Position numbers and translations under genes: made by a program. Of a stretch of 64,000 bases of DNA, positions 36,893 to 50,270 are shown piece after piece. The stretch's first letter is position 1; each line of letters opens with the position of its first letter. Source of the stretch: Valencia hispanica (lineage: Eukaryota > Chordata > Actinopteri > Cyprinodontiformes > Valenciidae); contig OY747707.1 of assembly GCA_963556495.2 (NCBI GenBank), positions 27,149,871 through 27,213,870 of the forward strand, read 5' to 3'. The notes under the pieces were generated by a model. The model was not told the origin of the DNA, did no database searches, and saw only the letters and a program-made list of their open reading frames with translations.

Positions 36893-39800
36893 CTGCAAAA
36901 GCTGCATTACAGAAGTGCAAACATGCCCAAACGAGCGGCTGGTCAGTGGGATGTCCGGGATTTATTTTATAAAGAAAAAATTACTGGTGAGCTATTAATC
37001 TCAATAATTAACCTAGCCTTATTGAAAGACCAGCCAACTCGCCACAGGTGTACGCACAGATCCCAGGATGCTACCCCTCTAAACTAGCTAAGATGAACGG
37101 GCGACCCCCCACATCTCTCTTGTTAATTAGCTTGCTAAAATACATGACTTGTCATTCAGTCAAGACACACATGCGGCTTGCTGAATCTGCACTAGATGTC
37201 GACTCTTTTTACACATCCAGCCATAATCGGCCTAGGAAAATGATCACCTTGTCAGAGCTCATCTGACAGTGCCGACATTTAGCCATAATCAGAACGAATG
37301 TGAACAAGAGCAAGAAAAACTGCAGAAAAAAAACATGATTACGAAAGTGTTAGGAAACTGCTATGAGCATATGGATTAAGTGAGGGTTGTAATGAATGAA
37401 ATATAAATGACTCATTTTGTTTGGTCTTTCATGTTAAATTAATCCAATACTTAGTTTTGTATAGGCCTAGTTTGCACGAAAAAACTTCTTCTGCACTGCA
37501 ATTATTTGCTAAGGCTGTATCGGCTTTGCTTCACAGATATATAAAGCCTCCATTTCACCTGATCCTGTTTAATTCTAATGCAGGCTATTCAGTTGTAGTC
37601 CCCTAACATTCCGGCCAATTGGGCGATACAAAATACTCTATAAATACCACCTTTTTAAAATTAAAATCCAGATTTTTTTAATAGGCGTAAAAAATGACCA
37701 TCCTCCCTGAAATTTTTTTACAACTCGACTACTGACCCTAAGCAATTACTCATAGCCAAAACATACCTATTGTGTCACAAAACCATTGTATATACAACAA
37801 GTTGGAAGAAATCTCATAAAATCTGAACTTTTTTGCAAGCATTTGAAAGACAGAACTTGTGCCAAAGAACTTTGGCCACAATAATAGTGTTTTTTATATT
37901 TATAAACAAAACAGTGTAACAGCTTAGAGGGTGTGGAAAACATTAATTATTTTTATAAACTAACCTGCTATTTTGAGAAACAAAATTGTTATTTTGAGGA
38001 AGCAGCTATTGTGGGGTCACTTTTATTGAATCATTTAATCTAACTCTCCACCTGAAGTGGACAGGAGAGCAAAGAATCTCTGGAGATGAAAGGACAGGAG
38101 GTGTTTGTCCCTACAACAATATGACAGTAGGAGTGAAACATTTTAAATATGTTTTTACTAAAATACTGCAGCTATGGCTGAAGAAATCAGTTTCAGGTAT
38201 TAAGTTCACTAACACCATATCAGGCAGTATGTTTTCCTAAATATTTTTTATTTATCAAACAAGAAAAAAGCTGCCCTCCCTGTCAGTGGTATGTAGCTTC
38301 AGTGCCAGCTTTGGTAAGACCATGGACATGTCCAATATCAAGTAAGGGATCTGTCTTTGATTCTGGCTGACGGGAGGAAAAGCTTCACCTAAAGGTACTG
38401 AGGCAAAAAAATAATGGTATAGTACACTGCTGTGAGGAGCAATTGAAGGAGGGGGGGCTCACATTAAAAGTGTCTCTCTAGGTAGCTGACATGACGGGAC
38501 TAGTCAGACGTAAATAATGACAGACGGAAACTATCATGAGGTCTGTGAAGCATCCTTGTGCTGCCATCATTTTCTGTCTAACCTTGCATTGCCAGCAGCT
38601 CACCGGCTCTGGAAATCATTTAGAAGGCAGACTGACGATGCTGCCAGACCAGAACACCAGTCGCAGGGATTTGCATGACTTTGGATCAGCTAAATAGGAT
38701 TTGTACCTAAACCATATGTTATTTCACTAAGTAACAACTTTACTTTGATTTGCCATAATTTGAAATTATGTATAATTCACACCCATGGCATATTTTATTT
38801 AAATAATGATAGGAATGCGTTTTTGTGCTGCCTATCCATGCAGGTATGTTTGTTGAAACGACTGCTGATGAGGAACATAGGGCTCATTTTTCTCTTTAAG
38901 TGCTTGTGTCACTATTTGAGTGAGGGCAAAATGATGATCCAAGAGGACTTAAAGGTAATATCAATTCATTGAATGACCTCCATAGGTTTGCTTTTTAATT
39001 ATATTCTGTTCATTTGACACAAAGCTGCCTTACAACCTGTAAATTAAATTTACATCAGACTTCATGAAGGTTGAAATTGAGAAAGATGGACCTAATCTTA
39101 CAATGTTTATTCCTGCACTGCAGTGAGAGAGATGAGCAAAGTCCTTTCACTTGGGTTTTCCTTCACACTCAACCAAACATGTACAAAATAACATTCATAT
39201 AATTGCTCTGAGGCCATAATACCTTCACACTGATTTTATATTTCTGATTAGGTCATCTGTTGCTTTCAAAAGTAAGCAAATTGACATAATGCATTAAGTG
39301 AGTTTAAATGAGATATGTAGCAGTTAAGTGATATAAATAATTTCAATATCTGCATTCATTCATATGTTGTCCTTACTAACTGGCTTTTTACTGGAGGACA
39401 ATAAAAATGTAAAAAAGGTTAAGCCGATATTGCAATATAATTAAAATAATCTTTTGGGACACATTTTGCTCTGCAGATATGAAACTTAAAAAATAGCATA
39501 GTCTTGTATTTGCATAATATACAATAAGTCTCACTCAACAAATTTATTAGTCTGAAACCTCGCAAAGCCGTGGCAAAGCAACTTGGGTTTTATAATTGGC
39601 ATCTTGTGGTTTCCTTTCCTGAGGAGAAAGAGAATTTCACATGCTTTTATAATAAATAGCATATTTAAGCACCCAGGAAATCACTGCAAGACATCCATCC
39701 TACATCGTTTCATTTATTCTGGTGTGTTTAATTAAAGCTAGGGAAACTGTGTGTCTGAACGGCATCTAATGCCTAGGACTGGTTATTAGATATTAAATTG

Positions 39801-42149
39801 ATGCATAATTCAGGCAATTAAGAAAGTAATCACACAAAGTAATGTAATGGAAGTTAATTATTACTGCATAAGCAAACAGTTCATCAATGCTAGTTAAACG
39901 CTGCGACTGCATCCCTAATATGCTCACAGAGCACGGAAATTCCTCTCCCTCAATGTTTTGATATGCCGATTACACATGCAAGAGGCAGACTAGTGACGAC
40001 AGGAAGCAGGACCATCTTACCTCTCTATCTGTCTGTCTTAGTTTGTGTGTACATGTTTTCCCTGTGTAATGGAAAGCTCAGTGACAACACAGCCCTTTTC
40101 GCTGAGGGTTCAAATAGCCAAAAATCACATAAAGCCAACAATTGGCCAGCCAGACGGCTCCATGCTCTCTCTCTCCCTCGCATCCTCTTTTGAAGACATC
40201 CGATAAAACAAGACCTTCCAGCCTTGGGTTGTTTTCCAGAGTAAACATGCGTGTCACAGCTGACCTTTTTCTGGGGTCAGGCTGCTTTTATATTGGCTGA
40301 CATGTTTCCAACTTAATAGAACTGTTTAGCGCTGATCCCCTGGGTACCAATATTTATCAAGCTGCAATGAGTTGCATCTGTCCACTCCAATCAAAAGGAC
40401 CAATCAGTTGAGGTCAGACGGGTAGTAACAGAGAAAAATAGACATGCAGCCCATGCACACCAACCAGTGCATGCTTAATATGGACAGCACAAACATACAA
40501 GGATGTAGATGTTTGCGGCTTGCAGCATGTATATGCACACAGAAATATTTTAAATTGACCTTCTCAGAAGCCTATTTGTTGTTTTTAATTGACCATTGTG
40601 TCAATGTTGGCCTCTCATCTTCTGAGTAAATGTATGGTTTTAATGTAGTGGTACATTGTCTGTGAGGGGTTGTTAGAGGTTGATCAGCATTTGTTCCTGT
40701 GTGACACCCTTTTGTCTTGTTTTCCAAGTAGTTTCTGAGGTCTATTGATTTACCTTTGTTCACCCAGTGTTCAACATCCCATAATGCCGGTCATTTTCTT
40801 AGACTGATTTTAAGCTCCTGTCTGGTAATCAGGGATAATTGTCAATTATCACAAGGAGTCATCAGATCAATTACTGCAAAATCAATGCAGCCACTTGGCT
40901 TCTGCTGCTTCATCTCTTGTAGCAGAACTACCACCTGGACTAATAAAGAAGCTTGTGAATTTAAAGACGCATATAAAAAGTAGTATTGTTTTGTGTTGCT
41001 GGAATATCATTAGGATGTTTTATTTTACAGCCATGAAGTTGAAACAGTAAAGCATCAAATGCACTGGCTGTTGCTATTGCTATTTTTTCTTTGTTTGGGC
41101 CTAATGGAGACAAAACTATTGTTACCTCTTAAACTGAGGGCTGTGTATTATGTGTTCGTTGTTTTTATGAGCAAGCCTGAAAGAGACAGCCTCTATTCCT
41201 GGTAGCAGAGATGACTTTTGTGATGAAAGTTAATACCGGCTGAGTTCTGATGTCCTTATTTTCCTCTCAGAGGCAAGAATCCACTTTCACCTCATGAAGG
41301 AAAGATGCCATCGGCCCGAATGGCTTCTTCCGTGGATGGAAACAAATGTGTTGCTGTAATGGAATAGCCTGGTCCGTAGCCTAATGTATTATCTGCTTCT
41401 CAACGTATTTATTTACACTCAACTACTCCACAAATTGTCTTGTCATCTTAATGGGGGAGGATTAATCTGTGTCCACGCAGGCTTAGCCGAATGAGAGAGA
41501 GAGAGAGAGAGACTCACCTTTTTCAAACTTTTTTTGAATGCTCAAAGGGAAAGTTACCTCATTGATGTTCTGCTTTAAGGATCTCATTCGCTAAGATCTG
41601 CTTAACCTTTGGTTTAAGTTTGTTCTAAAACAATTAAATCCAATAGTGTGAATGATAAACCAAAATTGACATATTAACTCTTAGGCTTGCAATCCATTGC
41701 TGGTGAGAAGTTTATGTATGCTAATTTTAATGAGGATGCTTTTAATGATGCATTTGTGAATACTTATTTTTTTCAGGGCCAACCAGTGCTGGTTTTTCTT
41801 ATAGGCAATATGATTCTCCATCCAGAGCATTTTTTTGGTTCTTGACTGTGGTGTCAAGTCAGTAGGGATTGGACACCTTCAATGCAATGGAACTGTAGAA
41901 AAAACTGGTTGTGTACATAGTTAAGCCAAAAATTATTTTTATCCCTAGCAGATTCACGAGAAGGACTAAAAAAGTATGCATGCTTCCTTTGACTGGAAGT
42001 AACCTTATTTGGAGAGGCCCCACCACTGAAAGGAACTAAAGATTAGCGGGTTGCCGCATGTCTTCCAAACACAAAGATTATTGAGAAGCTCAAAATATTT
42101 TTCAAAAAGCTATTTTTTCAATTAAATGTAAACACCTATCCGTCCGTCT
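36893..42149. other. Gene-free interval with candidate enhancer block
   Basis: No host exon or known transposon recognised in 5.2 kb. There is a (GA)n run at 41493-41512. 38500-38710 and 41280-41480 are less AT-rich unique stretches. 39530-40440 is listed separately. Confidence 0.45.
39530..40440. promoter_or_regulatory. Candidate AT-rich homeodomain-site block
   Basis: Dense TAAT/ATTA text in ordered unique sequence: TTTATAATTGG (near 39588), TTTAATTAAAGC (39727), TTAAATTGATGCATAATTC (39793) and GTTAATTATTACTGC (39853). No coding frame or repeat family. Such blocks are common among vertebrate developmental enhancers; conservation is untested. Confidence 0.3.
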
Positions 42150-42365
42150 TTAATTTATACACCTTTGTCCATGCAGGGTCACCAGGGGGCTGGTGCCTAC
42201 AGGACGAGAGGCGGGGTACACCCTGGACAAGTCACCAAAGACACACAGAGATACACAGGACACACAACCATAGAGACATACATACGCACACACGCACGCA
42301 CACACCTACACACACACACACACACCCACACACACACACACACGCACACACGCTCACACACACAC
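42150..42365 (-). mobile_element. Degraded SINE expanding into (CA)n
   Basis: The text GGCTGGTGCCTACAGGACGA then GGCGGGGTACACCCTGGACA then CACACAACCATAG is the reverse complement of the fish SINE 3' half. It runs into an imperfect (CA)n array at about 42290-42365, which probably grew from the SINE's own TGTGTG stretch. The 98-aa frame across it is not a gene. Confidence 0.75.
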
Positions 42366-42662
42366 AGCTATATGTGGAGGCTCAAATATATACATATACA
42401 TACATACACCACCACTATAAGTCCCTTAGTTTGTTGCACCAGGGCTAAGTGGTTTTTGTAGCTATCAACTACGTTCTGGCATAATTCTAATATCAGAAAG
42501 ACTGGAACTAATGTAAAATTAGTTGACATCTTGCCACTGACCTTGCTTTCAAAAGAATGATTGAATAAATGTTTAATTTGGAGAGATTAAACAAAGAAAG
42601 AAGAACCTACCTTTTAATAACATATTTAAAAGTTGAAATAATAAGTTTTTAAACTCTTTTAA

Positions 42663-42705
42663 TGTACCACCTGCCTCTCCACTGTTTAAAGAAGCAGGTG
42701 GTACA
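42663..42705. repeat. Perfect 12-bp inverted repeat
   Basis: TGTACCACCTGC (42663-42674) and GCAGGTGGTACA (42694-42705), separated by 19 nt. Each arm holds an E-box core (CACCTG/CAGGTG). It could form a stem-loop or be a paired binding site. Confidence 0.85.
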
Positions 42706-43119
42706 CAATTTTCAGTTTGTTTCTTCCACTTGTATTCTAGCTTAACATATATTTACATTTATTTCAGAATTTCATATTTATACAAGTGCTTGCCATGTAA
42801 AACACCATAACTTTGCAGTAGTTACTACATACACACACAAAACTACAAAACAAAATATACATCCACCTATGTAGATATATACTAGATCACACATACATGA
42901 ACACATACACATAGAAATGAATCCATATAGATGTGTATATGCCATGCATTTGCATAAGAGTTCAGATCAGTGCAATTGTAGTAAGTTAATTGGGGGAATT
43001 ATTTGGATATGTGATGTGTTTCTGAAATATTGTCTTTTTAAGTTGACCTTTATTTATACAGGATAAATCTGATTCAGATATAAATTCTCATTTTCAAGTT
43101 TTTTTTAAATCTCGGCCAG

Positions 43120-43320
43120 CCATATTATTTCACAAAGTTTGTGCAATGTACCATTGTCTCTAGCAGCAAAACAGACTCAAAGCATCATGCTTCCACCTCC
43201 ATACTTGGGAGTTGGTACAGTGTTCGTAACAGGGTCGTGCAGAGACCTTTGGAGGGGCAGGTGCTCAAAGTTAAAAAAGGGGCACTTAGAGCAAGTTTTA
43301 AAACACCTTACAACAACATA
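43120..43320 (-). mobile_element. Tc1 fragment joined to another repeat
   Basis: CAAAGCATCATGCTTCCACC and TTGGGAGTTGGTACAGTGTT are the antisense of a Tc1-family transposase block. At about 43225 the text switches to CGTGCAGAGACCTTTGGAGG and GGGCAGGTGCTCAAAG, which looks like the end of a different dispersed repeat. Both are fragments. Confidence 0.6.
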
Positions 43321-46300
43321 ACATAGTGCACCATCCTAAATAGCAGTAACCGATAATCATCAAGAATCTAATAGGGAATTGCAACATAATATATCATCAG
43401 AAGGGGACCATGCAAAGGAAAAGCCTGTATTTTTTACCTGATGGGGTGCAATGTTACTGTTGAGACGCTGCTGCTGGGCTATGTTGATCTGAGATTACAT
43501 TGAAAAGACCATATAAGAGCTGGTAGCTGATTAAACAAGTGTTATAAAGTACATTATGAAATAGCTTAACTTGCTGCTGCGCTTCACTAAATGAACCCTA
43601 ATATCTGACTGGTTAACTTCCACAGCTCAGCTGCAGACATCTTTAAAGATCAAAACAGCTCAGAGGGGCTAGCTCTATTTTTCTATAGCAGTGTTAGCTA
43701 CTCTGAGAGATTTAGATTTTTTAAGGTAGAGAGAAAAAAATTAATCTATGATATCTTCAGCCCACAGCAATGAAATAAAAATATTATTAATATAATTATA
43801 ATAATATATAATTAATTAATATGTAATTTATTATAATAGATATTTATTTATTAGGATAAGAATGGAATGATTTTTTTGACAAATGCATTTCAAGTTTTGT
43901 TAAAATATTCACATGTAAAAATACCAATTTTGAGACATTTTGATTTATCAGAGTGGTAAGTCTGGCTTTCCATACCTGCTGCGGTCCAAAAGATCTCAGA
44001 CTTTCTGAGTGGGGAGTCCGACTTCGGGGGGCGTTCCAGTAGATTTTTCCCACTTTGAAGTCGGAATTTACTAATTCTGACTACAAATGGAACGCACCGT
44101 TGGGACATATGTCCCCAGCCGAGTTTGTAAAAGAACAGGTAATGTTTTACTACGCAGTTGCACAGTGCACACACAGTATGCTCATTTCACTTCATCAGTT
44201 GCCACAAGACAACTTAACAACGTGTATATAGTAAACCAGTACTCCCGTATTATGCTGTACACCCTACTTACTGGCAGCCTAATTCGCAAAGCAAAGCAGC
44301 TGAGTGTTGGCAGAGGCACAGTAAGGGTGAGCATCGGTTAATGGCTATCCCGTTACTTACAGCATCGAGATTCTTTTATTTAGCTAAATTGTTATTCATA
44401 GTTAAATGTTGAGGTTAACAGGCTGGCCCCCACATGCACCCCACAGTACATAACCCCCCCTCCCCCTCCCAAAAAAATCATGGAGGCATCATGGAGGAAA
44501 AGAGGGGAAGAAAAGGCACGGATACTCAACACCCTCTTCTGCAAGTGCCTGGTTCTTAAGTTTAAAACCTTTAACTTGGCTACTCCTAACAGTCTTTTTT
44601 GTCACTGTGGCCAAACAGCTCAGTCTTTGCGTCATCTGATTATGAAACTTTCCTTCAGAAAGTATTTGGCCGATCTATGTAGGTAGCTTCAAATTTTGGT
44701 CCAGCTTGAAGGTGTTCATTTTATCGCCAGGTGCTTCACTCTCTCATCTGATGTTAATGTTGTACCTGTCTGAGCTTAGTTAGAGATAGTTAGTCAGTGA
44801 TACTGGTGTTGCAGGATCTTCAAGTTGGTGGTTCCTGGGTTGGTTTTGAGTTTCCCAACCACCCAATTTAAATGATCTCTACCAACAGCTTTCAAGTATC
44901 GAATTAGAATGGGGACTCCTACAGAGGGTGTAATTTCTTTGCAGAATGGCACTGGACATTTAATCAGGTATCAGTCGGGGCGTGTGTACATATAGGCGTC
45001 AGTTTCATTTTAAACCATTGTTAATTAGAAAATCTTGCTTTAAAAATTCCTTAAGTTCTTTTAATATAATGATTTCAATCCACACGAAGACTAGTTATAA
45101 TACAAAATTTTAAACTCATAATAAATATTGCATTCATGCCCATGATGAGTGTATGTAGTCTTCTGACCAGCACTGTATTTTGACTTTAAATTGTGTCTTT
45201 CATTACAGCCATAAAGTGTCTTATTCAAGGACAAACTGTGCAATTCACAAGTGAGGAAGGACAAGCTACATAAAGACAAATGGTAAGGTCATCATTAAAT
45301 CTATTGCTGCATCTGTAATGTGTAATATACTGTGTATTGTGTCTACATATTAGATATTGAATCCTTGTTTAAGACGGGTACCCCAATCATGTTGTCCATT
45401 TCGATAAATGTCAAATGTGCTGTAATAATTTTCAGTGAATCTTGCAGAGATTGTCATTTACCCGGTGTCCAAACTGCTCATATTTCATCCTCACCTGAAA
45501 GAGGCTGCCATTGAATATAATCACACACACCTACTGCATCAGACCAAGAGAAAACAGAGTGTGCACTTTGTGCACAGCTATTTATATCAATAAGTCCCGT
45601 GCTGAGAGGCACAAAATGAGCGTTTAAGCTGCAGGGTCCAGAGAGTGCTGTAGCAGGTGGGCAGGCTGCGTTGAGGTGCCTGGGCTGAGGGGGTGTCCGC
45701 TCTTTTACAGGTGTTGCCCATCTCGTCGTGCGTCCACAGTTCTGGGAAGGTGTAGGTTTGGGAGGGAGTGGGACAGCTGGAGCTGCAGGCGTCGGGAGAG
45801 ACAGAAAAAAAAAAGAAAGGAGCCTCCTCTCACTGTAGGGGCCTCCGCAGGTCAGTGCCTCTACCCAAAGGGACGGCAGAGCGAAACGCCATCAATTCAC
45901 AAACAAAGGAGCCACTTCACCCACCACAAAGGAAACATATGTGATAGAGCCGACTCCCGAGCCGCAGCTCACTTTAACATGTCAGCCTCTCCTAATTAGC
46001 TTTGTTAACTCCCTCTGCTGTCTGCCCAACTGAGGCCTCTTCCAGTCACATGGCTGCTTTGTGTTTACAAGGGCAAATGTTTGGACAGAACTGTAAGATT
46101 TTTAATCCTTCTTAAAATAAAACAAATTCAGCCCATCACCTGAACAACTACCATAATGCACGTGGGCTCCAATGAGTCAGTATTGATATATTGATCACTA
46201 TCGTGCAAAGAAGCAAAGGCTTTGTACGGTTTTACTGCAGAGATTTACATAGCCGTCTCCTCACTGCGCGTCTGAGACGAGTTGTATTAGATGAAAACAG

Positions 46301-47445
46301 CTGCTCCTCAATCTTTATCAGAATGTTTTGGAGTCATTACTGGCCAGCCTTCAGACTGTGGGTTACCATGCGTTACATGTTGCAGTGCCTCATGTGACCC
46401 CTGCTGCTTACCCACTGGCAGTGCAATTTAACCAAGCTGATGACATGCAGCATGACATCCCTCAGAGAAGCGTCCCACTCGCTGCCTTGTTTGGGGGAAT
46501 CAGATGGGGGGCACAGTGGGGTGTGTCAACCTCTGAATCACTGGTTGACCTCTCTGGTTAGAAAATCAAAATTCTGTTTGATTTGAGAGATATGGCTGCT
46601 TTGTTTAATTTTTCAAACATTTGGAGAACTTCCTGGCTCGTGAAACTAGAAGGAGGATAAAACTAAAACAAATCTCCAGCCAGTGGAATTATTTTGCTTG
46701 ATTGATTATGCTGTGAATGATTATCATAAGCCAAACTCTGGTCTAAACACTGGGTTCACCTGACAGCTGACACAACAAGAAATATTGAACACTTTATCAA
46801 TGTTTGTAATTTTATCATCTCTGTACCTTTCATTTTTGATGGAAGATAGCAGATGTATGCATTAGCACACTAGTTTTATGTTTGCCAAGACACATAAAGA
46901 GACAACAGTCAAACAAATATTTAAAAATGCAGTCGCTGGCCCTTGAGTCTGCCAGATAGTCCAGCACTTGAGAAACACTCGGCATAGAGGAGTGTGACTG
47001 TTGCCGGCTGAGTGTCATGATCCCAGGATTTCTGCTTTCTCTTTGACAGGAAGGTCTGAAATTTCTGGGTTAAAAGTTCTCCGAGATGATATCTCAAAAG
47101 GCTTCTGCGATGATGGCTCATGACAGGCGTCGCTTTTACGAGGTTGAGGGAATACTGCTAAAATCTCCTTACGGCAGAAAACTCCACAATAAATATGGAT
47201 AATTTATGTTATTTAGTTAATAATTGGCTGCTTTGATTTACTTATAGTACTTTTGATTTCAGTTAATATTCAGTAAAATCTATACTCATTTAGCAGTCCT
47301 AATTAATTCAAGGATCTTGGAGGTGCTTTGCCTCTTTCTGGATTTAACAAAATAAGATGTGCAGTATGCATATTTGTCACATAACAACCACTGTGAAGGA
47401 CAGAGCAGCATACAGTATGATGGAAAAATGTTTTTTCATTGTCTT
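43321..47445. other. Gene-free interval with candidate enhancer block
   Basis: No host exon recognised. At 44030-44095 a CGTTCCA/TGGAACG inverted pair surrounds text about a tcggaa/ttccga motif, possibly a transposon end. 45840-46560 is listed separately. Confidence 0.4.
45840..46560. promoter_or_regulatory. Candidate conserved non-coding block
   Basis: Unique balanced sequence: ACAAACAAAGGAGCC (forkhead/SOX-like, near 45899), CTCCTAATTAGCTTTGTTAAC (homeodomain, near 45987) and GCATGACATCCC (near 46448). No coding motif in the frames at 45676-45999 or 46191-46561. The function is inferred. Confidence 0.3.
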
Positions 47446-47722
47446 CAGCAGCCATCAGGCGAGAGGCGCCAGTCCATTGCAGGACAATATAGAGACAGAG
47501 AACAAACAACCACTGCACTCCCACACTTAAGGGCAATTTAGAGAGACCAATTAACCTAACAATCACTTTTTTTGGACTGTGGGAGGAAGCTGGAGTACCC
47601 GGAGGGAACCCATGCATGCACAGGGAGAACATGCAAACTCCATGCAGAAATACCCCTGGCCAGGTTTCAAACCCAGGCCTTACTTGCTGCAAGGCAACAG
47701 TGCTACCAGCACTGTGCAGCCC
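47446..47722 (-). mobile_element. tRNA-derived fish SINE, minus strand
   Basis: Reverse-complemented, it reads GGGCTGCACAGTGCTGGTAG, then CACTGTTGCCTTGCAGCAAG, then a good B box GGTTTGAAACC, then GGAGTTTGCATGTTCTCCCT and GGAGTACCGG-type text. It stops at GGACTGGCGCCTCTCGCC without the GGATGG tail. The 146-aa minus-strand frame and the 60-aa plus frame are artefacts of this SINE. Confidence 0.88.
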
Positions 47723-49751
47723 ATGACTATTAATGTCCATCAAAAATTATTTTAGATAAAATAAAAGTATAAGTATTTATTTTAGGGTTACGATTTAACT
47801 TAAAGCTTTCTTTTCTCACAATCTTCAGCTGTCCCACTTCTTCAAGTACCAGAATAAGAATATTTACCAAGCAAATGTGAATCAAAATATGGCATTATTC
47901 TCTGATAGGTGAAGCATATACTTTGACATGCCTCAGCAGGCCAATGTATTCTACACACTCACTGTCAGCTATGACAGCAGGCTGCTTTTTGTTCTTTTTT
48001 CTCCTTTTTTCCCTGAACACTTAGAATAAAAATCAAAAAGTACTGTTGTGGAGGAATACCAAGGTAACAGTCTGGAGATGTCTGGTCAAAAGGGATTTGT
48101 CCCTCCAGGTAGAAGGTAGGGGTTGGTATGCCCTGCTATTTTGCATTTCTGAATTGCTTTGCTGCCCAAGCATGGCTTATGCAGGCCGGGGCTTCTGAAG
48201 TGTGTCATGGCTTTCTGTGACCGCTGTATGGGAGCCTTGCTGTTGGACTTTACCCAACAAATATGGATTATGTTAAAATGGGCGGCGAATTGACGAGGAT
48301 ATGCTAATGTGTCCCAGATGGGTACGCGAGGAGCGGACAACAGGGACACGCAGACGCTGTATGGCAGAGCCAGTGTTTGGCAGGTCCATCATTCCGTCAT
48401 TAAAGGCCACATTATTACTTACAACAAGGCTTGCATGACAATTGCTGAAATAAATACAGTCCCTCTGAGAGTAGCCTGTTGTGTCCTTCAATTTCTATTT
48501 GCTTCTCCAAATTTTTTGCCCTGTTTTCTTCATCCTTGCAAATCTGTGCTCAGCTGCTGATGCTGTGAAACTTGGTGCTGTGTAAGAGGCTTTGTGCTTA
48601 CCTCGTTCGAACATCAATAAGACAGCCCTATTACTAGCTGAGGCCATTCATTAATATAATGAGATGGTTTTTGCTTTAATTGATAACCGATTGGTGTTGA
48701 TGAGACATTATGCACTTGTGGATAAGATAGTTCGCTGCATTTTTCCTATGCTGAACTGAAGCACCTGCTTATTTGTTTTAAAGAGGCAGGTCTTCTTTGG
48801 AGCTTTTCTTTTTTCTGTTGTGCACTGAGCTCCCAACAAGCTGTCCCCTCTGCATTATTATTGAACTAAGGCATTAGGTTTTCAGCTGCACAAGCAGAAA
48901 GATAATGGTGGCTTATGTGTAAGTGCACATTTGGGAAGATCTTTGTTCTTTTGACATAAACAACCGAATAAGTGACGGGATTAAAGGAAGCAACTAAATG
49001 AATCACACTGAGATTTGCACAGCATTTAAAAGAAAAGCATTAAAAGCAAATATGTAACAATGAAAACATCTATTTCATTTGTACATCAAAATGTACATAA
49101 GCAACGAAGCACTTAATTGCTGTACTGAAATATTTTACCAATATGAAGAGTCATGGTAAATATAAAAAGTGTAATGAAATATTGCAATATATTTCAATAT
49201 ATTCAGTTATTCAGTCAGTTATCCCAAAAAGTGATTTAACCAAAATAAAAATTATGTATTACGTTTTCAGAAAATAAAATACATTTAACATAATATGTTT
49301 GGAATTGGAGTACTTTTATAAACTGTTTCTCTCTAAAAATACTTGCAGACAGAGACAGATTCACGTCTGTTTATTAATACAGCATAAACTCTCAATAAAT
49401 TACAGATAAAGACGCTTAAAAAAAATAAAGATACCACCTAACAGTTAAACCTAGTTTATACTTTTGCTTCAGCAAGTTTCCATTCACATGCACAAGTATT
49501 GATGGAGACGTTTTCTTTTCAGACATTTCCTTTGCCTGGGGAGTCTTGCAAAGAAATTCACTGCCAGGACAACAGGGGGCGTAGCGCTATCCTGGGGAGG
49601 TCCTGCCACCATTGCCTTTCCTTTTTAATTTATTTTAATTTATTTTAAACTAAAGCTCTTCACTTGAACAACTTCTGCCTCTTTCAATACACAAAAGAGC
49701 TTTTCGAGGACAAATATGAGAGAAAGCTCCTGACTTTTGGCTATTGTTTAA
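47723..49751. other. Gene-free interval, candidate enhancer and Harbinger-end relic
   Basis: 48100-48600 is listed separately. At about 49449-49475 the text CCTAGTTTATACTTTTGC resembles the terminal repeat of the Harbinger copy at 62316, suggesting a decayed relative, but no partner end was found. Confidence 0.35.
48100..48600. promoter_or_regulatory. Candidate conserved non-coding block
   Basis: Ordered unique sequence including ATGGGCGGCGAATTGACGAG (near 48277), GATATGCTAATGTG (octamer/homeodomain-like, near 48299) and CATTCCGTCATTAAAGGCC (near 48389). No repeat family is recognised, and frames on both strands lack protein motifs. Confidence 0.3.
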
Positions 49752-50270
49752 AAAAAAAGTTATGTGTCCTGTCTGACAGTGTGGCACTCAGAATTGGTGT
49801 CTATGTACCAAGTAGAACCCCAACAGATTTACTTTCACAAGTGGAGCATTACGGCTTTTGCTCCACTTGATATATATATATGTGTAAGAAATCTTTATTA
49901 GAAATTGCTGTGGGATTTTTTTCTCTAAGATTATGGACACAGAGAGGGAAAATAAAGGGGAAGAAAGAAAAATGATGATGAGAGGTGGGAAAAAAAGTTA
50001 AGAGGGAGAGGGTAAGTTGAAGATACAAGAGAGGAAGGGGAACAAAGAAAAACACAAGAAAACATCCCAGTCTGCCTCCACACCTGCAGGACAGTAGGGA
50101 GAGGAAACAAACAATGTAAACCAAGAACTATACGACCACAACCGACAAATAAATATATATATATACAATAGCAGCATCACTGAAAACCTCATGATACCGA
50201 TTATTACAAGATTTAATAATGGTAGGCCTAAGCCCAAGAATGCATTTGTAAACACTGGATTCCCCACACC
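49752..50270 (-). mobile_element. Second copy of the 2160-2882 retroelement
   Basis: Read on the minus strand it matches the lnpk-intron element in order: GACAGGACACAT at its 3' end, CTTGGTACATAGACACCAAT, AGTGGAGCAAAAGCCGTAAT, a pyrimidine-rich middle (TTCCTCTCTTGTATC) and GGTATCATGAGG-type text. Diverged, without a clear target duplication. The frames at 49849-50477 (minus) fall inside it. Confidence 0.8.

Noticed and set aside
42165..42461. 98-aa His/Thr-rich protein
   Set aside because: Runs through a degraded SINE and a (CA)n repeat.
47303..47743. 146-aa minus-strand protein
   Set aside because: It is the antisense reading of a SINE, including its promoter-like head.
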